From positions 29,992,314 through 30,056,313 of the forward strand of contig CM019691.1 of NCBI GenBank assembly GCA_009760885.1: a stretch of DNA of 64,000 bases, read 5' to 3'. The notes under the pieces were generated by a model. That model worked only from the letters and a program-made list of their open reading frames with translations, had not been told where the DNA came from and ran no database searches. Of this stretch, positions 22,697 through 36,737 are shown piece by piece; positions within the stretch are counted from its first letter, which is position 1, and each line of letters starts with the position of its first letter. Position numbers and translations under genes: made by a program. Source of the stretch: Achatina immaculata (taxonomy: Eukaryota > Mollusca > Gastropoda > Stylommatophora > Achatinidae).

Positions 22697-25600
22697 GTAA
22701 GTAGTGTTTTGTTTTTGTTGTATGGAACAAGTGTTACTCACTGTGACAGTGATAGTGTAAAAAAAAAAAATGTTTACTTTGTTTGTTTAAGAAATTAGGA
22801 ACTATTAACCACTTAAGAAAAATTATGAGTAAAAGTGTATTATCTTTACATTCCGTATTTGTCAATTAAAAAAACAAAACAAAAGAGAGTAGGAGATTAA
22901 GAAGACACTTTGTAATGTAAAAGAATCGAAAATTTATCCATCTTAAAAAATGTCAGCATAAGAAATATTCTCCCACAGAATAACTACATTTCCACATCCA
23001 AGTACAACATTGTTACATTCCTGCCCAAGAATTTGTTTGAGCAGTTCCAGAGGCTGGCCAATGCCTATTTCTTGGGCCTCCTTGTATTGCAGGTAAGATA
23101 TCTTTGTTTTGTTTCCTTTTTTAAAAAAAAACGTCCTTAGTTTATAAAAATTTACAAAAGACATTGAAAATGCAGATAACTGACCATGTAACAGATTGAA
23201 GCACTTGATAAAGACAGTTTCAGAGAAAAATGTTGACAGTGTTAACATACATTTTTTTAACATTTGTTTATGAGTATGACAGCAAATGGAGTAAATATTT
23301 CAGTTGGATAAATCAATGGAAAGTAGTGTAAAACAAACTCTCATATGTTTCATAGACACAAGAATTCAGCAAAAACAGTTGGTTTTTCTTCATGAAGAAT
23401 TCTTGTATAGGTAATCTAGCTAATTTATGTGATCAGTGACAAGAAAAAGTGGTTGCTAATTTAGCCCCTAAAAACTAAGGTGCAAGATTAAATTTCTAAA
23501 TGACACAGGTTTATGGTATCTAGAATTTATCCAAGCCATCTTCGGATATAAAGGAAAACTAGGTTAAATTTTTTTTTATCCAAGCCATCTTCAGATATAA
23601 AGGAAAGTTAGGTTAAACTTTTTATCCAAGCCATCTTCAGATATAAAGGAAGCTAGGTTAAACCTTTGTCTTATTGATAGAAAAATGCTGTCCACTTTGG
23701 CATTTTGTGACCCATTACTAATGTCAGAGTTGGCAAATCATAGCCAACAAAAACCCTGATCCACTCTTCTCTTTAGTAACACCCCCCCCCCCAGTAACAG
23801 ACCTGGATAGCGGGGCAGGAATCATCATAGTCCCCCTGGTGGTGGAGTCTGCTAAAGAAGTATTGCACACCTCTTGCTGTTTAGCTCCAGTCAGAGACTG
23901 AAAGAATGATCACTGTAACTTGCTTTCAGTCTGATGCGATTCTGTACTTCAACACGTTCAGTGTCAACTGCAAAGAACATCAAGCTCAAAGAAGAAGAAG
24001 AAGAAAAGGGTCAATTACCAAAAAAAAAAAAAAAACTTCCTGGTCAGCAATTGTGGGTAAAATCTTGTTTTATTTAGGCATGATGATGCCCCAAGGAGAT
24101 TTCGCTGATGTCTTATGATTCTCACAGGACAGGGTACAAATAGCTGTGGCCTTACAGTCAGATCAAGCATATGAGTTTTGTATCCGCTCCCTTTGGTTAT
24201 ATGAAATGATCGTTTTGTTGTGCTGCAGTTCTTGTGTCCTTTCTTGGTGGTGAAATTCTGTGACTCCATCAACTGCTGATGAGGAAAGTAATGTCCCGTA
24301 CTCTCTGTTGACATGAAGTAACATGGCAGTGGTTCCTGGTCAGCAGATAATGGCCACCAAGACAAAAACAAAACCAGCTTATAGGCAGATCATGGCTTCG
24401 GTTTGCTGAGGCCCTGGTTAGCTTGCCATGTTGCCAGAGCTGTAAAAGCGGGCACAAGATGACACCAGGCCTTGTTAAATCATGCAGGGTCGTGAGATTC
24501 TTAATGAAAGAGCAACAACAAGCCAACGTTTTTCTTCTTTCTTCTCAATATTACACAGCTGTAGGAGTATAGAGTATTACATGGGCATTATTGTGATTGG
24601 TGGAACCCATGTGCTTCTGCAGATTATTGAAGTGTATCATTCTATCAGGCCCAGTGGTGTGTGTGTGTGGGGGAATGGGAGGTGGGGTTGGGTCCAGATG
24701 GTGCATTGTTTTGTGGCCTGGAGGGTTTTCCTTGTTTTAAGGGTGACTTCAGAGGGCTTTGGGTGGTGGGGGGTGGGCTAAAGCAGATGAAAGGAAGGAG
24801 GGAAAGGAGTTCTGCATCAGCTTACAAAATTTCTTTCCGAGACCCTGTATTCTTCTGTTAAGCAGTGTTGTTCAGGACAACAACATTAACTGACTGGAGA
24901 ATTAGTTACAGTTGTCTGTGTGTGAGTGGGTGGAGGGAGGGAAGGAGGGAGGGAAGGAAGGAGGGAGAGAGAGAGAGTGAGTGAGTGAATGAACTGGAAT
25001 ATCAGTCTACTTATGATGATGGATTTGATATTCATGCAAATGTATTTAAGTAGATTAACTTTAAATGCAAGAAATTATATGCCCTATATAGATACTACCT
25101 ATTAAAATAAAAAATATAAAAAAAACTGATTGTAAGCTAAAATGATCCTGTCATAAAATAAGGGAGGGAATTCCATTTAAGAAGTTAATGAGTGAGAATT
25201 TTGTCTCAATTTCCTTTATTAAAAATGAGAATCTGATCAGGTGTAAACTGTCTTCAGAATTTTCAAGACCCAGCATTTGATGTTGTTTGGTACATTAGAC
25301 GCAGTCTTTTTGTTCTCATTCAGTATGTACAGTAATAGAAACTGAGATTTACAGAAACCAGCAAGTCATCATTGTCTTGGGGGGGGGGGGGGGGGGTGCG
25401 GGGTCTTTACATGTTTCCTCAAGTTTTGAAAGGAAAAGGGTGGAGGGGAAGAGAAATTTATAACCGAGATTGTCACAAATCATAATATGTACCGTAGTAG
25501 CGTTAGTCATCAGTCAGTGACTGACAGTACAAGAGCTTTCATTTGAGGTTAGGTTTAAATATGATGGCTGGGTTGACTGTTGAGATGCCCGCAACTCAGT

Positions 25601-28600
25601 AGTCAGTACTGTCCCATTGTGTGTGATGCTTGGTATTTGCAGTTCAGATAGGTCACTTTCCTTGTTCCTTGTTACTAGGATTCAGATGTTTTCCTCTTGA
25701 TGTTCTCCCCCCCCCCCCTTTTTTTAAAGTTTTTTTCAGTGATTGTCAAGTTCTTTAACTTCTATCTTCTCATGACATAAACAAAGAGTGAAGAATTTTG
25801 TTTTTTTGTTTTTGTGTATGCCTTTTCCATAGTTTTAATTGATGTTATACAACTTCTTTATTTGTTTTTATGGCTCCTCTTTGTTTATATTGCATCATTC
25901 TTTCTTGGAGTTTATTTCTTTCTTGTAAAATATATTCCCATTTGGAGTTGAGAGTTCTGCTGTTTTTCTTCAACATGCACAAATAGAATTTATTTCTTTT
26001 TAAATGTGTGTAAAACACATTCAGTGAAATGGTCAGAACTTTGTTCTGTCCTCTAGTGTAGGAATGAACTTTTATTTATTTATTTTTTTAAATTATGAAG
26101 TATTTATTGATTTTGACAACTGGTTTTTTTTTTGGGGGGGGGGGGATATGTTGAGTTGTTGAACTTAATTTATATCATATCCACAGCTGTCATTCCTATT
26201 GTCAAATCTGTTTATTCTGATAATATGTAATATTAATGTCAGATGATCTAACATTGAGCTGTTAAAGTGTTCTCTGCTTTTAGCCATGCAGTGTCCTTAG
26301 TTTTTAGAGAAACTTTGATATTTTAGGTTTTGTGGAAGGATTAAATGTGAGGAATTGGATGATGCGCATGAAGTTATTTGCATTCACGAAATATGCCAGC
26401 TTTATTGTCATTTTTTTTTCCTTTTATTTATCAATGTTTAAAAGTTTGAATCCCTGAAATTTGGAGTGAAATTTTTTTTTTTATTATTTTAAAACTCTGC
26501 CCAGTTGTGATTGTTTTGCACTTTGCCCTCTTTAGAAGCAGGTTTTTGTGGCTCTCCAGTGTTCATCAGACATTGTTACTGAGTATTTATTGGTTTTTCA
26601 AAATTTGGGTTGTAAAATTTTAAGTCCAGTTTTTGTTTTTTAGTAGGAGATACAGAGCTAATGTAAGCTAATGGCCGCCAAGAGACATAGAAAGTTACCA
26701 TGATGTCATTTCCTTAGAAAGAAATAACAGCAATAATAAACACAAGCCAAAAGAGATTTTTTTTTCTTCTTTTTTTTTCCCTTCTGTGTTCGGTAAGCTG
26801 AATTCTTTTAGGGTTGGAACTGCTTCAGTAGTTTGAATGGCACAGTCATCATTTGAGGTCTATGGTATATTCATCAGTAGTTATACTGAGTGGATATTCA
26901 CTGCATAGTGTAGGAGAAGTATTAGTGATATCATCAGGAGAACAACATTTATTCATATGAATCTGTGTATATAGATAATTCAGTTTTGATGAAGGAAAAA
27001 AAAAAAACCCAGATTTGCTGGTATGGACACATTTGGAGGATAGTGTCTGGTAACTTGCAGTTGAAGCATATAATAATGGGATCATAAGATTGAGAGAAGA
27101 AATTGCTGAAAAAGATAAAGATCAAAGGTAAGGAGGTAACAGAAATGTAAGGAAGCTCAACATAACATCTTGCCATTCTTCTGTGCCACTGCTTTTCTTG
27201 GTGAGAGAGTAAGGAGAGAGAGAAAGAAAATATTGAACTAACAACTGCAGATTAAGATAACATTGGGAGAGTAGAGAGTTAATGGAGGGAGTCTGTGTAG
27301 TTCAGTATTTAAAGCAAACACCCGCAAAGCACATGGCTCCAATGTCAGCTCTGATCAGATGCTTCGGATTTCATGAGATTGTATTATTCTTATAAAGATA
27401 TTGTGGACTTTGGATGGTGAGATTGACAGTCCAGCCATTGAAAACTGAAAATATCTTCCTGCAAGATGGTTTACACTAAAGAACTCTGTACACACGGATG
27501 TATTCAAGGAAAAATATGCTATTTATTTTTAAAAATTAGTTCCTTATGTGGAGTTACACTAAATTTTAAAATAGTTGAATGTAGAAATGAAAAATAAAGA
27601 AAAAGCAAGTCACCTAGTATCTTATAATGTTGGAACAGATTAATAGTATGATGATAAAAAGAAGTGCAAGTTTGTAATATTACAGTGACACGCGGAAATA
27701 CGAGTAGTAGCCAAGCATAACAAGAGCAGTATCTTATCACGACTTCTTTGCTCAAAACACAGTTTCTTTCTTTTTGCATATTTTTGTCCATAGTTGGCAG
27801 TCAGGTTATTTATGCAGTCGCTTCTCTGTCTGCCATAGAAATTTCTGACAGGTTGTAAACTGCTGCAAGTGTTAAAAATGCTGAAATGTGGTATTAAAGC
27901 AGGTATTTGAAGGGAATCTCCTCAGTCCTATTTGTTTTTTTTTGTTGTGAAGTGTGTAAGGAGATTCAGAAACAAGATAAAATATGTGACCTAACTAGTG
28001 TTAGTTTACCAGACAAACAGCACCAGATGTTTGGATTTCTATAGCAAGGACTTGTTATCACATGAGATATGCTAATGCAGGGAAAAGGTGAGGAGTCCAG
28101 AAGTTCAAGCTAGACTTTGGTCCCTTTCTTTAATGTTGAATAAATGAGCAGGAGAAACACAAAGCACACACACACTTTAAACATCTGATGATGGAGAGAG
28201 ATCATTGTTCAGTCTCTGCAGTTTTCCTGATTTTATTTTTTTCCCCTCCCCTATATTTGTTTTACATGCACAGCCATGCATGCTTTAGGTCTTAGCTGCT
28301 GTATGATGCACTAACTTTCTTTATTTTTTTTTTTTTATATGTATGTTGCAACAATAGTTGATTCCAGCCGTATCTTCCTTGGAACCACTGGCAACAGTAA
28401 TTCCGTTGGTATTTGTGCTCAGCATATCTGCCATTAAGGAAGCCATAGATGATTTTGTAAGTCCGTCTACACTCACACGGCATATCGCTATTGTTTCTCA
28501 GAGTGGAGCACTTTCTGCATGTGTTCCATGGTGGAGTTTTCCTTGCCATATTGCTAACCCATTTTTCGCAGATATCACGCTAGTACCCATATTATAGCTC

Positions 28601-31600
28601 TACACCCAGTTGCTTTTTTTTTTTATTCCACATCTGTAGTTTAGATTCATGTACTCACACTGTAGGCAATAAATGTGATATAAAAATGATATAGGTGATC
28701 TATATAATGTAGCATTGTTAGAGCATAACAGTAAAGACTATATATAGCAAAGCAGTTTTAGAACAAAATTATATGTAGCCTTTAGAGACTTTATGCATGT
28801 ATGCAGTAAATGTATTATTAAAAATAATATAAACTGTATATAACATAGTGTTGATAGAGCATAATGATATATATTCTAGTAGCATTAGTTGTATACAGTA
28901 TATAGCACAAAGCTTTTAGAATGTAATGCTATGAATTGTATAAAGCTTAACATTTGAGAACAGAAATGCACAACATAACATAACAGTAGAGACAATATAT
29001 AGTTGTGTGCAGTAAATGTGATGTTAAAAATTATATTGATATATAGCATAGCATTATAACATAATATAGACTATATTAGCATTATTAGAACAAAATTTTA
29101 TATATAGAGACTAAAATATAGCGATGTTAGAGTATAGCACTATTGGAACATAACACTATGGACAAAATGATAGCAGTGTAACAAAGTGATAGGGTCTACA
29201 TGTAGCATCTGTGCAGTAAATGTAATATTAAAAATGATATATACCCTATATAACATAGTGTTATTATAACTTGATATAAACTATATATAGCATAACATAA
29301 CAATATGGACTTTATATAGCAGAGTAATATGATATAGACTTGCTATAGCGCACCAGTATTAGAGCAGCCTTTTAATGTCAGATTTATAGAGCAGATAGAA
29401 CATTTACATATAATAAGTAAAAAAGAAAACACTTTTATTTTTAAAAAAAATTAGAAATATGATATGTTTTATATATTTTATATTACTTAAACACCGTTTT
29501 ATATATTTTATATTACTTAAACACTGAGATTACAAAAACCAGTACTGAATACTAAAATAAAATTAAATTTCATACAATGTTATTTTTAGTAAGGTTCTGT
29601 CATGGGATAGTAGTTGGTCTAGAAGAGAGAATTTGTTACTATTGTTTGGTCATGATTGTTTAGAAATTTTTTTTTTTTCCAACAACAAAGAAAAAGATCA
29701 TGGAATGAGTAGAATCATTTGACAAACACAACTAACAGTAACACTAATAGTCTCTTCAAGGTGTGTTATAAACACAGCACATTTGTCAGTCTTGCACTGA
29801 AATTGGCTTGTTGTCATTTCTGCACCTTATTTGGCTCATTCGTATATCTTAACAGGTTTGAAAACAAAACAAACAAAAATGTATCACTTCTTTCATGATG
29901 GTCTGTGCAACAGTAGTAACTCTGTAGTTAAGGCATCTACTCACTGTGTGAAAAGTCTTGGGTTGAAAAGTTACAAGTGGCTGAGATTTTGTGAGCCCCT
30001 GGTAACATTATTGGTGTCAAATTTGTCTCTGGATTGCTTAAACTGGATACCAGCCTATGTAAATGGATGATATCCACTTGAAAGGAAAGCACACAAGAAT
30101 TCATTTTACGGAAGGCTGGAGTGGATTGAGTTTAAATTGATATTCACATAAAAATGTTCGTAAAGCAGGTAATGGAAAAAAAACATTGTTTATGGGGAGT
30201 CCAGATGTTACTGGCTTATTCTTTTATTCTGCTTTCAGGAACCAAATTCGTACATGTATTTACTTGTTTCATGTTTCACATTTGCCAACTCCTTTTGCTA
30301 GAAAAATGGAAAGAAGGGAGGATGTGGTCTCCATAATTACTACTCCTTTATGTATTTCCATCATATATTCTTGGCATTGAGAAATGTTTATTTTTCCACC
30401 ATATATTATGTTTCTAAAATTTTTCTTGTTTTCTGTAGTAGCCATTATTCGAGAGCTTATTTCTTCCAGCTTTGTTTTTTTTTTATAGTACATCTAATAC
30501 ATGCTAGTTTTTTTATAATACAATTACCTTCCTTTTTTTTTTTTTTTCGTTCACCTTGGTCTCCCATATTTAAGTTATATTACCACTGTGCATGTTAAAG
30601 TTTGTAATGGAGCACTGTTTGTTATATCTTGTAATGATCAAAATAACACTCACAGCTTCAGTTTGGTTTTTTTTGCCCCACATTTCATGAACAATGTATT
30701 TTCCTCCATTGGCAGCCAGGATGGTTGAGCAAGTGAACATGGGACGCTATTGTCTGCTGAAGCCCGGGGGTTCCATTTCCAAGAAATTAACAGAGCTGTC
30801 ATATTCTTTTTTTTTTTTTTTTTTAAATATTAATCTATTTATATATGTATTTTTTTTTCCTCTACCCCTCCACCTTTTCGATGGAGTTCAGATGTTGCCG
30901 GTAGTTTCGTCTCTGACACCGTTCACCACACTTATACCTCTTTTGGCCGTGCTAATGCTCTCGGCATTCAAAGATGCGTGTGATGACTATGTGAGTCCCA
31001 CAAGATGGCCACTTGGTGTAACAAAACAGATTTTCTTTGAGCTGCGTTCCTTAATTTTTCTTTCCTTTTTTTTTTTTTTTAGAACTATGGAAAGCATCTA
31101 ATTTTATGCTTTTCCCATTATTCAGTGTTGTTTTAAAGGTTGGGGCATGAACGTTTTGTTTTGTTTTTTTTTAATGGGAGGAGAATCTCCCAGAGCCCCA
31201 TGTTTTGTTGTGTACTAACATCCAGTGTATGACATCTGCATGTCTGGCCTGCAGCATTGTGCTATAATGACAACTAACATACATTGTCAGAGACAAAAAT
31301 TGCCTGGGTAATTACTATTAATAAATTCACATACATAGTTACAGGTCATAAAATGCCATAGATTCAACCCTAAACTTGAAAAATACATGCAATCAGCTAT
31401 TTAAGAATAACACTTTTTTTTCAAACCACATAAATATATGAAGTTTTCTGTTGGACATATTTCTTGGATATGCTTCTGTTAATTGTAGCTGTCAGCACTG
31501 TTGGCTGCAGAAATTCATCTTTTCTGGATTGTTATGTAGAATCCTGTAATTGCTGGTCAGTTTTTACTAAAACAAATTTTAAATGTTAAAGAAGCATAAA

Positions 31601-34600
31601 TTCTCATTTAAACATTGCAGGTCTTTTTTTAATAGCTATTTTAAATAAAAAATATTTTCATTTTACTGAAGATCTTCACTAATTGTTCATAAAGCCAAAA
31701 TGTCTCTAAAACTGGCTTATGAATGTCCTTCAGTAACTGAATAGATTTATAAACAACATGTTTTAAAATACACATGGTAATAGGATTAGGAGTTTTTGGC
31801 TGTCAGCTTTATGTACATCAGTCACGTGTATCATTAACGTTATTGTTTGATCTGCATAAGTTCCTGATCATCATCATCATGTTCTGCAAACACTAACATC
31901 TGCTTCTTAATCTGTGGTTCTGGGAATGCTTGTGGCTTGATAACATGGATCGGATGGCTTGATAATGCGGATTGGATGGCTTACTCTTGCTCACATGAAG
32001 TGTTACTTATTTTGATTCTTTGAAAAAAGTTTTCAATTTATGTTCGGCTACACAAGTTGTTTATTTCAAGTGCCTACAGTGGTGTATAGCAGATGGGAAA
32101 TGTTTACAGTGGTCTTGTTGCCCAGAGTGGATATATGGTTTTATTTGTAGACTCTGGCGGTGTTAGAGCTACATCATTATCACAGCATCAGCCAGACTGA
32201 AGTGGTGAAAAGCCATGCCAGAGATGAGCAAAATGGGGTTGGATCACACTACATGAGAATTCGCAATACTGTTGATGGCAAGACTCCTAGTTGTAAACTT
32301 GCACGTGCAGTGGACTTACGGGGGCTTCGCTGGTAAGCTTCTCTAACAATATTCACAGTTTTTTTAGTTGGTTCTGGACAGAGGATCTGTGCACAGACTG
32401 CCTTCATCCTGGAGTTTTGCAGACCACTTCTTGATACTGTTGAAAGCAGCTGCTGCCTTCTGGAATTCCTCGAAATCGTTGCTGCACTATCACAATGGAC
32501 GAGGTTCTTGCCTATTCCAAAACAAAAAATGACTGCTCACATTTGCTGAATGCCATTTTTGCTACTGCTGCCTCCTTGCGGAAAACCACGGGTGCTCTGC
32601 GTGCAGGGTTTATTTTTTTTTAAAAAAAAAACTTGGAAGAGTTTCTCTCTCTCTCTCTCTTGGCATAAGAATTATGATCCATTACTTAGTTTCTTTGTTG
32701 CGAAGTTTTGAAATGTTTCATGGACTTGTGAATAACCTTGTATATCTGAGGGAAATGAGAGAAAAGGGTCTTAATCTGTATTTATAGAATTGTGCTTGCA
32801 TCAGCAGACAAGCCTTGGCTGGGTTTAATGAGTGAGTATTAGATGACTATGGCTGGTTGCAAACAAGATTTTTCTCTACAGTTTTTCAGACTCTTCATCA
32901 GGTGCTTTAGTAAGTGTATTTTTTTTTAAAGTTCAAGAATGAAAGCAGAAAGTAGACAAGTTAAACTCGTTGATTTAGTTTCTGGACAGGGTAGTGGTAA
33001 CAAGCCTGTGCTTAAGTACAGATTGCATAGTGTATCTGAGGAGGCTGATGCATCCTTGTCTGGGAGGAAAATTGATCTGACACACCTCTTTCTAGAGAAA
33101 ACCATTCAGACAGATCTCTGTCAAGAAGAAAAAAAAAAACTCTTCTGGCACACCTTTTTCTGGAAGAAAATTCATACACATCTCTATCTAGGCGAAGAGT
33201 TGTTCAGGCACATCTCTTTCCAGATAAAACATTCACATCCATATCTAGAAGGTAAACATATTGACAAGTGAAAACTGACAACTCATGGTGCTCTTTTGAC
33301 TCAGGTCATAGTATTGTTTCTACCATAATGAAGCTTCTATCTCCAGTGGTGCTACACTAACGCAGAACCTTTTGTTCTTGGTAAATAGTACCACTCATGT
33401 TTTGTAACATGGATTTGTGTATAAATTTTGATGAAAGTGGTGAAAAAAAAAAGCATCCTTTCATAATGAAAAATGAGTTAGAATTTATGATTAACAAGAG
33501 TTAAATTGATCTTCAGAGACTTTAACATTTGCTAACACTTAACATGTTTTAGAAGTCATCACTGTAGCATATTGGTTACTACTGCATGTCTGTAAAGAAG
33601 TTGCATGTTTTTATTTTACAACTTCCCAGAATAATTTAATCCAGTCAGCCCTTGGCTTTATCTATAGTAAGCATTTTTTGTATTTAAAAAAACAAATCTA
33701 TAGTAAGCATTTTTTGTATTTAAAAACAAAATGTTGTCTTATAATTTTCTTGAATTGTGTTACTTTGGACATTTCCCTATTCATATGTGTTCTTATTTTG
33801 TATAGCATTACATAATACCTAAAGCATATGCCAACTGTAACATTAAGTAATACCCTCAACATTATACAATAATCTACTGTATACATCTACATGTAGAAGA
33901 TACATCTACAGTAGTGTAAAATTTCACATATTATCTGTATTTGGTAGAGGTTATATAATAATGTGCATTTCTGTATTGCTTCACCTACCACATGTTTAAG
34001 GTTTCAGTTCGGCATTTGAGAGTGTGCAAATAATGGAAAAGTGAAATAATTGCAGTTAATAGTTTTTAAAAAAGCAGTACTAATTATTTGTAACAACTGC
34101 AAGGTTTATTTAATTAACCAGTTCACAGAAATTTTTTTTTTTAAAAATAACAATTGCAAGGTTTATTAAATTAACTAATTCACAAGAGTAATTATTTATA
34201 ACAGTAAGTATAATAATATGTCAGTCATAAAATTCATTTACTTATTTCATTGATTATTTATTCATAGCTGCTTGAGTGATGCAGGGGTGTGGATACCTTG
34301 CTAACAGCCAGTTAATTCACTTCACCATTAACAGCGTTATTGTTCTGTTATACATGTTATGATTAACATTCCTTTTATTATTTTTCATCTTCATGACCAT
34401 GTTGTGCTGAATGAGTAGAGGTTTTAACATTTTAGCATGTGTAATATTGTGACTAACACTGTTAATGTTTAATTATATTTTTATTTATTATTTATATATA
34501 ATACTATATTTATTGCATTTCTGCAGTGGTTTTCTTAATTATACAAACCTGCAAGTGAAATGTTACTGTGTTACAAACATTTCATTGTTGTAGTCACAGA

Positions 34601-36706
34601 TTTAATGGTGTAATAATAATGCAGAAGAATCATTAAAACCTGTACAATAATAATAGAGTACAAAAGAGTTGAAGATCACCCAAAACATAATGAATGACCA
34701 CATGTAAAAGAGATCTCTTTAAATGAAGAGAGAATGAATATTAAATTCAAATGAATGTTATTAAAGGCTAGGGAACTAACTGAATGCGTCCCACTCTTAC
34801 TACAAAGAAGTGTCACAGCATTTGAATATCCAGGAGAATTTTCTAGCAACTTAACAACTGTGAGAAAATCGTTCTTGATATCTAGGCATGCTAGAATATG
34901 GAAGTGAGAGTTTATAGAACACTAGATATTCTTTCTCTGCTTGATTTCATAAATAGTATATAGACAAGGAAGGACAAAGGGAAGGCATTGGACTAATAGG
35001 TGGATCTGGGAGAAAAATAGATTTTTTGCAGAGAATAAAGATTGCAACAGGTTTAATGTTGAGATTAGGCAGCAGTACTGGCAGTGTGATCACACAACAT
35101 TCCTAAGTATTAACAAAACAATAGCTGTATATTAATGGATGCTAGATTAGTACTTCAAGTATTACAATATAGTCTGCCAAATCCTTCAGCCTCCTATACA
35201 GACACAGGACCGCAGCACTAGTTGTGGTATCTGATCCCAGCATTGGTGGAAATGAAAAGCAAATTGCCTGGCAGTCTCAGATGCGCTTTACCCACTACAG
35301 GCTACAGTGGCAGAAAATCAATTACTAGATAAACACTACAAAGATTATGGCATAAAGATGGCCTTGGCTTATCAAGAGTTATAACCAGCAACAAGAAGTT
35401 ATTACCAAACAAATTGTGTTATTTAGAATTGATGAATTGGAGCCAAAGATTCGAGTGCTACCTACGTAATAAGCTTAGAGGAAGAAATTACCCAGTTTTC
35501 CAGTTGAGCAAATGGAAATGGCAGCAAGATTTATATTAGCAACTTAGAACCAAAAGAAGTTCCTGCATGTTACCATTTCTAGAATTTGTAGAAAGTAAAT
35601 GAGTGGTTATCACTTATAAATTGGAATAGGAGTGATCTAATTATGTTACTCCAGCCATTTTATGAATCAGCAATATTAAAATATTGTTAGGTTCTGTTTC
35701 TCGTTGGCTCTTCAGTATTCCCTTGCAATCCAGTAATTTGTTTATTCTGTAGTTTTTTTTTTTTTGTTTTCTTTTTAACTAGATTTAAAACAAGAATGAT
35801 TTTTTTTGTAACTTGAGATGCATGAATCATAAATTATTTACTTAATACTGGGTTATGCATGTTAGCTTTCTGTTAATTGCTGTAAGGTTTTCAGCTGAAA
35901 TAAATATTGTGGTTACAATTCTCCTTGAAAACTAGAGTAGACAATGCAGTATAGTACAGGTCTTCATCAGATTATCAGCAGTCGCATTATTAATGTATTA
36001 CAAAGTTTCTCAGATTTTCATTAAATGTTACCTTACGTACATGACCTCGATGCAGACGTATACATGGAATGAATTACCTCCTTTCATAATTTTAAAAGTA
36101 AATAGAACAGAGATCATTTTATTGAACAAAAAGAAATAATGCCAGTGTAATTGTAATGAAGTTCTATGAATTGTTCACTGTTATGGTACCTTTTATTAGA
36201 CAAAAACAAATGATTACAATTTCTTAACAAATAACACTTATGGTTTTTTTTAAAAAAATATTTGCTAGTTTACCTTCCAGTCACATTCTTCTAATCTTAT
36301 TCTTAAATTTATTCCTGCTTTTAATAACCAACACTTTTAATCGGAAACTATAACAAACTTGTTCTGACATTCAAGCTTGCAACACAGTAATCTTTTCATC
36401 AAGTTAAGATTTAATGTATGAGCTTAAGAAGGATCCATTATAAAAGAAATACTCCTTTAATGATGAAATGTTTTTTTTTTTTATTACTGCATGTACTCTA
36501 ACATAGACCACATTGCTCAACAGCAACGACACAGAAGTGACGATCAAGTCAACAATCGGTTATCATATGTTTTACGTAATGGAGAGATTGTGGAGGAAAG
36601 ATGGCACAAGGTCACAGTGGGGGATATCATACTGCTTAAAAACAATGACTATGTCGCAGTGAGTAAATTTTTAAAAAAAAAATGATTTCAGAAATCTTAG
36701 TTACAG

Positions 36707-36737
<31 letters not shown>

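Larger units (their letters stand above)
30991..36523. other. intron between exon 3b and exon 4
   Basis: About 5.5 kb, AT-rich. Contains the splice-bounded open stretch 32151-32332, the tandem repeat 33060-33255, and short direct duplications (tctatagtaagcattttttg at 33658 and 33696; gcaaggtttatt at 34099 and 34156). An antisense tRNA-like SINE head is at about 35215-35310 (revcomp tagtgggtaaagcgc ... gctgggatcag). 34650-35100 may be a very old LINE; not firm. Confidence 0.55.

Noticed and set aside
28358..30990. One of the two exon 3 versions as a decayed pseudo-exon
   Set aside because: Both are open, equal in length, have consensus splice sites, and differ mostly by conservative residues.
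32939..33271. 110-codon gene inside the flippase intron
   Set aside because: Most of it is a degenerate ~57-bp tandem repeat, with no splice or family support.
34650..35130. Very old LINE
   Set aside because: A few phrases (EYGSES-like) are suggestive, but no run of conserved motifs could be supported.
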